Shown: positions 10,640-20,428 of the stretch, piece after piece
Numbering within the stretch: the first letter of the stretch is position 1
Layout of the letters: the number at the start of each line of letters is the position of its first letter
From: Rhynchopus sp. YZ270_cl-10
Taxonomy: Eukaryota; Euglenozoa; Diplonemea; Diplonemida; Diplonemidae
Direction: 5' to 3'
Length of the DNA stretch: 64,000 bases
Assembly (NCBI GenBank): GCA_964035575.1
Contig: OZ037912.1
Coordinates: forward strand, 186,001 to 250,000
Position numbers and translations under genes: made by a program
Notes under the pieces: model-generated
Told to the model about the DNA's origin: nothing
Databases searched by the model: none
What the model saw: the letters and a program-made list of their open reading frames with translations, nothing else

Positions 10640-11713
10640 TCAAACAATCGAGGGTGCAACAGAGGACGGCTCCACCTCCACCCGAATCGCTTCCTCTACG
10701 TAGCTTTCCCCCGCATGGCAGGACTTGCTGCATGAATAGATCGTGGCTGCAGCGAAGGCAGCGCTGTCCGTTTCATCCTTCAACCCTGCAAGCGAAAGGG
10801 CCTCCTGCGATATGAAGAGAAACGCTGTTGACAGCACCTGAGCCTCTGGAACACGAGGCGCACCGCAGTTTCCACAGGCCGACACCGTCGCATGCTTGAC
10901 ACCACTAGGGTTCAACACCTTCCCACCAAAACACCACCGGATCACCTGAGACGGTTCTCTCGACACCCTTTTCGTAAATTTCAGAAACGCGCGCTGTGCG
11001 TTGGACCCGCTCTTCTCATACTCTTCGGGTGCAGACCCGGCACCTTCTGTGCTTACACCAAGCTCCGCGATGTCGGCGATTGCGCTCGCATATTTAATCC
11101 GATATTGCTCGATATCCCGCCCCACATCTGTCTGCCCTTCAGAGGGTTCTTCTACTACGTCTAATGGTACCATCTTATAGGGTATGGTAGGTTCGCATTC
11201 AGAAGGTGATGTGTACGTCATGTTGTCAATGAGTTCGGTGCTGAAGGAGGATTCTGTGGTGGTTGGGGGCGCTTCGATGGGTGCGGCAACCTGCTTGCCG
11301 AAAGGGGAGCTGTCATCATCGCTGTCGTCGAAGCCTCCGTCGCCGAAGCCATCATCATCGCCCCCACCCCAGTCAGTGTCTGCTTTAAAGGCGTCTTCCT
11401 TAGGTGCTTCCGTGTCAGTGTCAGCTTCGATAGTCTGGCCACGAATAACCTTCCACCCCTCCTGAACCACCTGATGGCTCTGCTCAGTGCACGCAAAAAC
11501 GTAAAGTACGCGATTCAGTTGTTGAAGTGGAACAAAAAGCTGTGCAACCAGCTGGCATTCACGGCTGCACTCAGGGACGCCGCACGCAATGCGGTGATTT
11601 GCGTGCAACCACACAGGTGACCCGCCGGCTTTGCAGTAGTACGCATCCTCCTCCCCCTCAGAAGGGTGGCTATTAGGAAGCGCGAGGCCCAACCAGATGT
11701 CTTCACCAGACAT
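10640..11713 (-). CDS. PDCD2/TSR4-like ribosome biogenesis factor
   Basis: The 357-residue protein matches the PDCD2 family, whose yeast member Tsr4 and animal members PDCD2/PDCD2L are dedicated chaperones for ribosomal protein uS5 during 40S assembly. Visible marks are the N-terminal WLGLA (residues 6-10) and CKAGGSPVWL, a Cys-containing segment CGVPECSREC, an acidic linker rich in Asp/Gly, and the PDCD2 C-terminal domain with CGNCGAPRVPEAQ and the diagnostic IYSCSKSC near the end. I chose the ATG at 11713, not the upstream ATG at 12025, because the family signature starts right there and a strong acceptor (AG at 11735-11734) lies 20 nt before it; the upstream residues read as intron or leader. 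Single exon, standard stop. Confidence 0.85.
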   Translation of the reverse strand: MSGEDIWLGLALPNSHPSEGEEDAYYCKAGGSPVWLHANHRIACGVPECSRECQLVAQLFVPLQQLNRVLYVFACTEQSHQVVQEGWKVIRGQTIEADTDTEAPKEDAFKADTDWGGGDDDGFGDGGFDDSDDDSSPFGKQVAAPIEAPPTTTESSFSTELIDNMTYTSPSECEPTIPYKMVPLDVVEEPSEGQTDVGRDIEQYRIKYASAIADIAELGVSTEGAGSAPEEYEKSGSNAQRAFLKFTKRVSREPSQVIRWCFGGKVLNPSGVKHATVSACGNCGAPRVPEAQVLSTAFLFISQEALSLAGLKDETDSAAFAAATIYSCSKSCHAGESYVEEAIRVEVEPSSVAPSIV

Positions 11714-11760
11714 ATCTACTCTGGTACTGTATCCTGAAAGAAAGGGGGTGAAGGGGGGTG
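11714..11760 (-). promoter_or_regulatory. Splice acceptor ahead of PDCD2-like start codon
   Basis: On the minus strand a run ccccttcaccccctttcttt leads to CAG at 11734, leaving a 20 nt leader before the ATG. It decides the start codon and implies a leader intron or trans-splicing. A CTAAC branch-like motif lies further upstream. Confidence 0.6.
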
Positions 11761-12828
11761 AGAGGGGAGGTGAAGTTGAGTGAGGGTGAGTGGTTGTTGA
11801 CCACCTCGTTGTGACGTTAGTTTTTTGATATTTTCTTTTTGCATTCGTGTGGGGTGCCATATACTGTGCAGTGTCACACTCCAGGAGAATGAAGGTTACA
11901 GTTTTGAAATAGTCTTTCAAAAACGGTTTCAAGAGAGAGAAAATATGAGAGTTATTGATGCAGGCACCTCCAATTGACCTGCGTACGATGCCAGGAACGG
12001 AGGAAAGCAGAAAGCGAGGTGCCATCTAACTTTACTTCCCTTTCCTGCACCTTACCCGGGTAACTCCATGCGGGAAGATACGTGAAGATAGATGCACAAA
12101 CACCTCATTGTTGGAGTGGGTTGGCTGCGCCATTCGTGCTTGGCCAAGAACTGAAATACATTTGTATGGAATAAGGAATCCTCATGGCTTGCCCTTACGT
12201 AAAATAACACGGAGAGGGGGAGTGGGGCATCTGTTTTATTTATTTTTTATTCCGCTTCGTTCGTATGGATTTTCCCCTGTGAATGTCGGTAACTCACTCT
12301 CGACAAAAAGAAAAAAGGAAAAGAAAAAGAAAAAAACGAAAAACTACGACCCAAAAACAAACCCCTTTTGAGAGTACACGGCTGTTGTAAGCCCCTTTTA
12401 GGGGATATTTCCTTTTTCTTTTGATGATGCAAACAGCCTCGTTTCACCCCTACACCCCCACCCCATATTAACCCCGTTCAACCGCAAATTAGAACAAAGA
12501 ATGCGGCTATTCAAAATGAAATTGTAGAAGGAAAAAAGGAAGGTGAACAGAGAACGGCAACTCTTTGGGAGTGGTGGGAAAAAAAATAAAGATAAATTGG
12601 TGTTCCTAACGACCCCATATTTCGTACTTCTTGCGTACTTGGTATTTTGGAGTTCTGGGGTACCAATAAAAGGGAAATGTTTGGTGCTTCGGGAGAAGTC
12701 GATATTTGACAGGTCGTTGACCGATTTCGGAAAGCACCAAAAATGTCGGCTCCCTTTTTTTCCTCAATGAACACTACTTTCCCTGCAGAATAAGCCACCT
12801 CTTCCTCCTTTTGGTACAGAGGGTTGTT
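11761..12828. other. Intergenic region, no supported gene
   Basis: Leader or intron sequence of the PDCD2-like gene followed by A-rich repeats. A recurrent intergenic motif (gatgcaggcacctcc, about 11951) is also found near 6444. No RNA gene or conserved frame seen. Confidence 0.5.
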
Positions 12829-13835
12829 TTAGCTCTTCTTCTGTTTTTTTGCCTTCTTATCTTTCTTGCTTGGCTTCTCGTCAGACTCGGCCTTCCGTTT
12901 TTTCGACGATTTTTCCTCATTGGTTGCGGATTCCTCAGCCTTCGAGCTTGTTCCTCCCTTCCTAAGGTCCTCTAATGCAGCCTTCAGGTCGTCGAGAGCT
13001 TCACCTTCCTCAGTGTCAAAGCATTCTGTAGAAAAGGAGAGGGTTTTTGGTTTTAAATAAAGATCGCTTCGTGTGTATAGTGAAGCAGAAGATAGATAAT
13101 TCAAAGTTGTTGTTGTATGTTATTGTGTTTCATTTAAGGGACTGTCGCATTTTAAATGTCGAAATGTATATTGGTTTGTATTGTGGGAAAAAAAAAGGGG
13201 GGGTGCGGAGGGGGTGTGTTGCTTTGCACCGAATGGATGTCGAATTTTGGTTGTCAAAAACAGTGTAGAGAGAAAAGGCAATGGTTGATACCTGCGAACT
13301 CAGCCCTTGCCTGTTCTTCCGACATGAAGCCCTCCATGTTTTCGCTGAAGTACCCTGTCACGTGTACGGACCGTGCGCCGCGGATGCTGAAGGAAATTTC
13401 CTGTCCGTGGCAGAGCACGAGGTCCAGGCTGCACATCAGGCGTTCTGTTGTGGAGTGGGTGTGGTTCAGATTATCTAACAACATTTTGGTGGTAATTTAA
13501 ACAAGACTGCACACTAAGTGTGCACGGTTAGATAGATGACAAAACACTACGCGAACTCCGACGGAATCAAGAAGGAAAATATGAACCTAAGCTTATCATT
13601 AGGTCACTTCATAAAATAAGTTGAGAAGAGTGAAGAGGGTTAAAGAGGGTGTACACATACCACCACCAAAGGAGGCGATAATGAAGTCCTTGCCGTCCAC
13701 CGACAAATGCAGCGACCCAAGCGCCGTCTCGTCGCACTCCACACAGGCCCCAGTAATGTTCAGCTCAGAGCCCTCAGGGACTTCCACATCGTACGTTTTG
13801 TTAGGGTGCGCCTGAATCCCAAAAAACCGACTCAT
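12829..13835 (-). CDS. Nucleoplasmin-fold protein with basic tail (three exons)
   Basis: Three exons join in frame: 13835-13661, 13444-13292 and 13025-12829 (525 nt, 174 residues). Introns of 216 and 266 nt start GTATGT and GTATCA and end ACAG; both are phase 1. Residues 1-~105 fit the nucleoplasmin-like domain found in nuclear FKBPs and plant HD2 proteins: start MSRFFGIQAHPNKTY, middle LSVDGKDFIIASF, end GQEISFSIRG then VHVTGYF. An acidic linker (ECFDTEEGEALDDL) and a Lys-rich tail (SKKRKAE...KKDKKAKKQKKS) follow, typical of histone chaperones with nucleolar targeting. No FKBP domain follows, so HD2- or nucleoplasmin-like is the better label. The three pieces are far less convincing as separate frames, and splice signals, phase and homology agree. 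Confidence 0.85.
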
Positions 13836-13895
13836 TTTTTTTTTCTCTAATTATTCCTGAACATTGAAAAGATGATGTGGAGAGAACGTTAGTTG
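13836..13895 (-). promoter_or_regulatory. Splice acceptor ahead of nucleoplasmin-like start codon
   Basis: Minus-strand sequence CTAAC, then ctctccacatcatcttttc, then CAG (AG at 13858-13857) with 21 nt to the ATG: branch-point, pyrimidine tract and acceptor in the expected order. Confidence 0.55.
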
Positions 13896-14472
13896 ACGTA
13901 GATGGAGTTGTGTAGATGATGTGTAGAACCCAAAACTGATTTGAAATACAAAAGCTCTCTCATAACAGTGTACTATGTAAATCATGGGTGGGGCGGGAAC
14001 CGGCAGTGAAGAAGACGGGGTAGAGTAAGAAAACGCTTAAAAGGGCGAAGCTGAACCCGCAATACTCTTTTTGTTGTTGTTGCTGTGTAATAAATAATAC
14101 CGGAAGTGGTTGGCGGGAGTTGATAAAAACAGCTGTGTAGAAACACGCTGTGCTGCATTCTTTTTTTCCCCCCTCCTCCTCCCTCCCTCCCTCTTTGAAA
14201 AAAATGTGGGAACATGCTCACTCAACATTGGCAGGGAAGAGAGAGAGAAAGGTTTGGTAAGATGAACCGATAGCTTCTCTCCCAATTGCTCACCTATGAG
14301 TTGAGCAAACCTCGCCCATGGTGAGGTGTACATATGCATACCCGCTCTTTTGCTCACCTACCTATACCTGACAACCATGTAGATATCACCTTAAAATGGA
14401 AAAGGGTGCTCCCACCTTTTTTCTCCATTTCCAGATTGTGCATTGCTCTAGTTTTCTGTTTTCAAAAAGACT
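13896..14472. other. Intergenic region, no supported gene
   Basis: Contains a pyrimidine-rich tract (about 14160-14195) and a stretch around 14250-14345 with weak coding character that I did not accept. No RNA gene recognised. Confidence 0.5.
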
Positions 14473-16428
14473 TCAAAATATACACTTCGCCGCTTCCTTT
14501 GCGGTGCGTACTGCATGCACCCCACCCCCTGCCGCTGCCCTCCCAATACTGTCTGCTGTAAGCGCTGAGTCCGCAGAGTACAGCATCGCCGCTGCAAGCT
14601 CCTTTGGCGGGAGACAGTGCACTGCCCGCCGCACTGTGGGCATGTCTAACCCCGTCTGCAACGCACACAGCCGGATGTCCTGGCTCACCTGCTGCCACTC
14701 TAGGGACTGCGTATTCTCGACCTCACAGCGCCTCCTTGCCTCCGACATACCCAACGCACTGAGCTCCTCCCACACAAGCAGCACTACATTCTCTCGCCAA
14801 TCCTCATCCTCTTTGGCCTGACGTCTGAAGGAGATGCCTTTGTCATAATCCGCTCGAGCCTGCACATCTTTTTGTTCAGTTGCGGTGACGCCGTTTGCCC
14901 ATTCCGTCTCAAGATCGGAGCGCTGGAGGTTCTCGGTGGACTCGAGCCGCCAAGTTCGTATTTGGAGGTGGCGTCTAGCGTGGAGGTGGAGGACTTCGCT
15001 GTGCTCGGTGTCTTGGAGAGAGCAGAGACGTGCGCGTCGTTCTTCTTCGTCGCGTATGAGGTACTCCCGCAGCAGCAAATCAGCAGTGTCACCTAAAAGG
15101 AGCAACGACCTCCCCTGGCGCTCCTTCTCCTGCAGGCAGCCCCACGCTATGACAGCTGCAGTATCGACCTGAGACCGTGCAGTCTGCTCTACAAGACTCA
15201 CAACCTCAATCTGTTTGCTCGCAACATGCAGTAGACCCCGAAGAATGCGGGAAAACTCCCACCCCTCCGACGCCTCGATCCGCAGCTTCTCCAGAACATA
15301 CGTCGTTTCCAGCTGCTGCTGCGCCGCAACTGACTCCTGTGGCTCGCGAGGCACTGTGCTTTGCTCTTCGATGCGGAGTGCAGCGTAGCCCTGCGACTCG
15401 TCGTTCGCAATCTCGAAGCGTTGTGTGGTCTCGACCAAAGGGAGGGCCGTATGGCTCCTGGAGTTTGCCCTGCAGTGTGTGTCGAGGAGTGCGAGGAAGC
15501 CTTCGGCTTGTTCGGTTTCGATTAAGAGGCGGCAGCGGAACTCACGGTCCCAGAGCACCTGGTCGATGCTGCCGAGCAGGAGGAGCGAGCGGTCCTGCCG
15601 GTCTGCATAGCGGAGGTACGAAAACGCAACGTCCTCTTCGGTACGCAGCTCTGTGTGCAGGATGTTCGCCTGCTGCAGAAGAACGGTGAAGTCTCGGGCG
15701 AGGATCTCTTGCCCCTCTTCCGATGCCTCGAGAAGTAGTTCCGTAAACTCACAGGTTTCTGATGACTTTACACGGTAACGTCGAAACGACTCATCATCGG
15801 ACACTTTAACCTGTGCAACCTGTCGTTCATGAAGAAGCGGTAGGTTCAGTGCTGTATGCCGCACCACAACGCAGGCGACCTGGAAGCGTCTGTGCAATAG
15901 GTTGTAGTGCAGGCCCTCTTCCTCGGCAAGAACCTGGCGTCTCGTCGCCTCGCGGCTGACCATGATCGGTGCAGCGGTGTCCACTAAGGTGCGTAGTACC
16001 TTCTCGCTGTCGGCGACAATCCCGCACACCTCCACACCACATTGTGTGGACATGTCTGTGCAGATGCAGGTAAACCTGCCTATCAATATGGTGCTTGCCA
16101 GATCCAGGAGAGCTGTGTGTTGTGCTTCCATCCGCGCCGTTGCTTCTTCGATGAAGATGCGTGTGGTTGCGAACCTGGCCTGTAAGGTGGAGAAATCGCT
16201 CGCAGAGAGGTACAGGAGAGAGTCACGTTCGTCGTCCTCATCCTCCTGGCACGATGCTGGGTCTTCCACCTGCCGTGCCATATGCCGCATGTTCTCATCG
16301 TCGTCCTGTGCGGCACGTCTCCTCAATTCACCACGCGCACACTCCAGTCCCGAAGCAGTTCCAACCCTTGTTGCGTGCCCCTTCCATCGCCGTTGTATTA
16401 CACACGCAGCACTGTCTCGCAACTGCAT
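14473..16428 (-). CDS. IQ-motif coiled-coil protein
   Basis: A 651-residue single-exon protein. Residues about 8-20 form an IQ calmodulin-binding motif (CVIQRRWKGHATR). The rest is Glu/Arg/Leu-rich helical sequence with long coiled-coil character and loosely repeated blocks in which LLLLG, LLE and REF/REY elements recur (for example DRSLLLLGSIDQVLWDREF and RQGRSLLLLGDTADLLLREY), suggesting an internal duplication. No enzyme motif, signal peptide or membrane segment. Such proteins are common in flagella and basal bodies of protists, which is only an analogy. The first codons fall at the edge of a duplicated upstream block (16420-17189) that also occurs at 58194-58837. Confidence 0.75.
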   Translation of the reverse strand: MQLRDSAACVIQRRWKGHATRVGTASGLECARGELRRRAAQDDDENMRHMARQVEDPASCQEDEDDERDSLLYLSASDFSTLQARFATTRIFIEEATARMEAQHTALLDLASTILIGRFTCICTDMSTQCGVEVCGIVADSEKVLRTLVDTAAPIMVSREATRRQVLAEEEGLHYNLLHRRFQVACVVVRHTALNLPLLHERQVAQVKVSDDESFRRYRVKSSETCEFTELLLEASEEGQEILARDFTVLLQQANILHTELRTEEDVAFSYLRYADRQDRSLLLLGSIDQVLWDREFRCRLLIETEQAEGFLALLDTHCRANSRSHTALPLVETTQRFEIANDESQGYAALRIEEQSTVPREPQESVAAQQQLETTYVLEKLRIEASEGWEFSRILRGLLHVASKQIEVVSLVEQTARSQVDTAAVIAWGCLQEKERQGRSLLLLGDTADLLLREYLIRDEEERRARLCSLQDTEHSEVLHLHARRHLQIRTWRLESTENLQRSDLETEWANGVTATEQKDVQARADYDKGISFRRQAKEDEDWRENVVLLVWEELSALGMSEARRRCEVENTQSLEWQQVSQDIRLCALQTGLDMPTVRRAVHCLPPKELAAAMLYSADSALTADSIGRAAAGGGVHAVRTAKEAAKCIF

Positions 16429-17189
16429 TCTCGAATGGTGGAGTGTGTAAAATGTGTACTCCTAATAGTGGTGGTATGTGGTCAGAGAGTGGTAATAAGG
16501 GAGAAGGGTAAATAAGGAGGCGGGGTTAGCAGGCGTATTGTTGTCTCCTTAAATAAAATTGAAAGAAAATGCAAAAAACGAGCTGTCTCAGATCAGCAGA
16601 CACGAGAAATAATAACAACCCCATTCGTCTTTTGTTTAGTTACGCTACTTTTTTTCATTCTTTTTTTGATAAATTGTTGGAGTGGTGTAGTTGCCTCGGT
16701 TGCGTTGCCACAGTTGTGCAATCTCCACTGTTTTTTTTTTTTTTTTCAAAACGCCCAGAATGGATGTCAAAAAGGAAAAAACCCTTAGCCTGAAGTACAG
16801 AAATGAGGTGAGTGCACAATAGAAGGGGAGGGGAATAAACAAAAAGTCTCAGACGTTTGAGTCATTTCCCACCACAAAGTATTTGTGGTAATAAGTGGTA
16901 AAAGAGAAAGGTTGGCACGATGACAGCCTCTCGTAATGTACGTTTTTGTGCACAAGATGATAACAATAAGGGGTCTCTCGATATAAATAAGAGCCAAAAG
17001 CAAAAAACACAGTCTTCAAAAACAAAACCTACCGCCCCGTTCTTTTAATTTTTTTGGCAAAACACTATGCGAAGTTAACGTACGGAGGGTGAGAGCCGGG
17101 GAAACACAAAAAATCCTGATGAGTGAGTGAATGATTTTTAATGAGTTTCCCCTGTTACCCTCTTCCAACCTTGCAGATGCAAGTGGACA
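16420..17189. repeat. Segmental duplication block, copy A
   Basis: Matches 58194-58837 nearly base for base over most of its length. Copy A contains an extra stretch of about 120 bp (16640-16790) that includes the small dispersed repeat at 16668-16730. One breakpoint falls within the first four codons of the IQ gene, so the ATG context was copied to the other locus. Confidence 0.8.
16668..16730 (+). repeat. Small dispersed repeat, copy 2 (complete)
   Basis: Starts tgataaattgttggagtggt and ends gcaatctccactg, followed by a T-run. It is absent from the otherwise duplicated block at 58194-58837, so it, with its flanks, behaves as an insertion or was lost in copy B. Confidence 0.65.
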
Positions 17190-17295
17190 ATAAACATGCA
17201 GGACGCGAAGCCTATATCACTCATTCTCCGAAATTGCGTATCACTTGTGACCAACCATGGAGCCAATTTAAAGTGACTATTTTTTCACTAAAAAA

Positions 17296-18055
17296 ATTCT
17301 CCGACCCCGGAATTTTTTCAGATCGCTCCGGAAATGCCATTCCGCGCCTCTTTGCAGAAAAATATTGCACCCTGAGGTAATTAATCGTCTGTGTGAGTTG
17401 ACGGGTGGATCCTACTAATTTCTCGCGCCCCAGAAGAAATTTTTTTTATTTTTATTTTGAAAGATCGGGCAGGGATTACGCAGCTCCCCCAAAAATAAAA
17501 AAAGTACGTATGGATTTTCAACACGTACAATTCTAAGCAAAAACAATTAAAAACCGCGCGCGCTTCGCGCGCGCTCTCCCTGCCAAAGTTGGTTGAGAAG
17601 GGTTGTGAAAGTTCGAAGAACTGGAGAAATCATCAGTCATGGCACCCAAATGTTCCTGGCGAAGCCACGGTATGCAACATTTCTAAAAATTGCGCTTAAA
17701 ATTGCCTATTATGTCACGGGAAGGGTGTATTGCAATCTAGCGCCGCAGGCGCACAGTACGCTACTTTTTTCTTTCGCCATGCTGCATGCTCCTTTTCCGG
17801 TAAAATAGAAAATTGTCTCCTACAAATAGAATTCTGTAGGGGGTAGGTGAGAGGTGGGGGCGGAGCCCCACCCCTCACCTACCCCACCCTAGCCCCAATC
17901 CAAAACCCAAAATACCTACGTATGGACACGTATGGACACGTATGGATTCCACCTTTTCAAAAACAATTCACGTATGGATTTCCATACGTTCCACACGTGG
18001 AGCGTAATCCCTGCAGATCGGGTGTGAAAACGTTCAATTCCGGGGTCGGACGATT
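17296..18055. repeat. Inverted-repeat element of about 760 bp, no gene
   Basis: Ends carry CCGACCCCGGAATT (about 17301) and its complement AATTCCGGGGTCGG (about 18033); the same outer motif stands alone at 31734-31750. Nested inside are cagggattacgc (17470) and gcgtaatccctgc (18001) in inverted orientation and several palindromes around cgtatgga/tccatacg. Non-coding; likely a decayed non-autonomous transposon. Confidence 0.5.
17636..17800 (+). repeat. Dispersed repeat family R1, copy 1
   Basis: Shares tggcgaagccacggtacgca (approximate), then a low-GC stretch, then gcgccgcaggcgcac and gtacgctacttttt with 18862-19170 and, inverted, with 23390-23610. The gcgccgcaggcgc core is a perfect short palindrome. 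No coding capacity. Confidence 0.6.
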
Positions 18056-18861
18056 TTTTTTTATGCCTCTCTTCATGTCGCAAAGGATTTTGGGAGAGGG
18101 GGGCGTTTTCAGGTATTCCCTATACTTTCCTAAGAGATCAGGTTAGAAACCCCTTTTTGGGTGGTCTTCGGTGACTTATTCCACTAAAAACGTTTTTATC
18201 AAAAGTTGCCGATTTTTTTTTTCTTTGGAATTATTTTCAACAATTCTCTCAATTCTGACAATTTTTTCCGCCGGAAAAATACTATTTGTCAGCCAGGTTT
18301 CGGTGGAGCCAACCCCATTTTTACACCCAAATTGCACCCGAATTGCCCTATATATGGGTATTATACAATGCAGCCAATCCAATTTAATAGTTTTTTGACC
18401 AAAATCAGGGTAGATCCTTATTTTCGCTAAAAACGCTAAAAACCCCAGATTTATTTTCGTTTTTTTCCTTTTTTTTCTCTCCCGTTTTTGAAATTTTTCC
18501 GCGCAGGCCTGACGCTAACTTTCAGGTTTTTGGGAAATCGTGGGGGTTGATGGTTTGTCCGCTCGCGCAGCGAGCGGAAAAATTGAGTGACGGTCTAAAA
18601 AAAAAAATCCAACAAGCAGGTTGGTACTGTACTGAGGCAGAATAGTGGTGTTTTTTTACACATCTCAGCTGTCGTATAACTAAACCCCAGGGGATAATAT
18701 AGGTTTTGGGGGTTTTCGCTGAAACTCGGTCGAGCCCAACCCAGCTCGTTAGGGCCTCCGGCGGAATGTGAGAATTCCTCGGATCCTACTGCGGAGTTCG
18801 GCACTGTATTGATATTTGCACCAGGCACGCGCAGTGACAGTATATTTACGAAAAGAAACGG

Positions 18862-19170
18862 CGGTCGTGGCACCCATGGCGAAGCCACGGTACGCAACAT
18901 TTCTGAAAATGTTGCCATAAAACGGCACTGTCATTGGTAATTTTCAACAGTTACCGTAAATTTTACTTCCAGATTTTGCTGAAACGAAAGTTTCTGGCGA
19001 AGCCACGGTACGCAACATTTCAAAAAATTGCGCTCAAAATTGCACATTTTTACTGCCAAACAGGGCTGCAAGCTGCGCCGCAGGCGCACGGTACGCTACT
19101 TTTATTCTTTCGCATGCTTCCTTTTCCTTCGGCATTTGAACAATTAAATCACATTCTGGCTGTGACCCTT
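18862..19170 (+). repeat. Dispersed repeat family R1, copy 2
   Basis: Contains two partial units of the same family in tandem (gcgaagccacggtacgcaac at about 18879 and 18999) and the gcgccgcaggcgc palindrome (about 19075). Confidence 0.6.
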
Positions 19171-19917
19171 GTCGGACACTGCGCCCTCTGACAAGGGTAA
19201 TACTTTCTAGAAACATTCTGAAAAAAAGTGGTAGCCCGGCATTAGCAAGAAAATTTTCAAAATTAAATAGGCACCAGCAGTTTGGGTAGGCGAGACCGCA
19301 TTGGGTGAACCTCCGCGAGCGCAGCGAGCGGAAATTTTTTTTCGCAGTTTTTGGGCAAAGTTCAAAATCCCACCAAAAATTAAGTGGGGATTTTCGACAA
19401 CAATACTGGGGCCCTGGAGGTACCCTAAATTGGTCAAAAATGGTAAAAATGGTAAAAATGGTAGGAATTTTGGGGGCTTTTTTAGGGGAAAAAAAGGGTG
19501 AGGGGAGTTGGGTCCAGTCATAGGGGGTATAGCATATTTTTTGGAAAATTCTTCAAAAAATCAAGGATTTTTGCTGGGCACAATGAAAATTTTCAGAAAA
19601 ATCCCAATTTTCGGCCAAATTTGGAGCAAATTATGGCCCACCCACCCCGATTTTGGGTCAAAAACCGACTTCATTTTTGCACAGGAGTGCCTACGATTTC
19701 GTAAACCAGAGGTCCTCTGGATGCATGCATTGATAAACACAACACTGGAAATTGCAAGGAACGGGTCTGCATGTGCGTGTTCTCTAGCCACCACAGTCAC
19801 AGGGTATGCACAAAATGACCGAAGTGCAATGGCGATAATGGAAAGATAGATGCCGGCATTGGTGAATTGCTGGAGTTCTGCACAGGAAGCTAGCATGACG
19901 TAGAATTACTGTGTGAA

Positions 19918-20042
19918 CAAAATGACCGTATTTTGGTTGAAAATTTGACTTGAAAATTTTTTTCATAATTTGCCCAATCGAAGGTTTTCCTTGGATTTTT
20001 TGGGCCATTTTATGACGTACCACGCCCGATTTTGGGCGAAAA
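19918..20042 (+). repeat. Dispersed repeat family R2, copy 1
   Basis: Starts aatgaccgtattttgg and ends ccacgcccgattttgggcg; about 70-80% similar by eye to 36278-36392 and to the inverted copy 36594-36705. Non-coding. Confidence 0.55.
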
Positions 20043-20428
20043 AAAAAATTTTTTTTTGGTCAAAAATCGCCTTGTATTACCACTGTATTGGTGTAGGCTT
20101 GTACACAGAAGTGTGTTTTGTGTAACCACAGATGGTCAAAACACCCGATTTTTGCATTTTTTTTGCATTTTTTGGTGCCCAAAGACCCACCTCAGTGGTC
20201 GAAATTTTCCCGAAAAAAAAATTTTTTTTTTTTGAGATTTTTCGATTTTTTGACAAGGCGCTGGCCCATACAAAATGCACTGGTGGTACAGAAAATGGCT
20301 GGGGAATAAACTCTAGATGCTCAAAACAGCCCAATTCATGCTTTTTTTGACTTTTTGGTCTCAGAAGGGTACCTAGGGTGTAGTGAGCAGGCCTCAAAAA
20401 CACTTGTGAAAAAAAAAAAAAAAAAAAA

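Larger units (their letters stand above)
18056..20428. other. Repeat-derived stretch without genes
   Basis: Holds R1 repeat copy 2 (18862-19170), small palindromes cgctcgcgcagcgagcg (about 18560) and a related one near 19313, R2 repeat copy 1 (19918-20042), and a motif (agggtagatccttattttcg, about 18409) that recurs inverted near 23970. No gene or RNA seen. Confidence 0.55.

Noticed and set aside
14037-14357. Minus-strand frame containing PWARFAQLIGEQLGEKLSVHL
   Set aside because: Briefly protein-like, but it runs into low-complexity sequence and I found no donor or acceptor pair that yields a sensible product.
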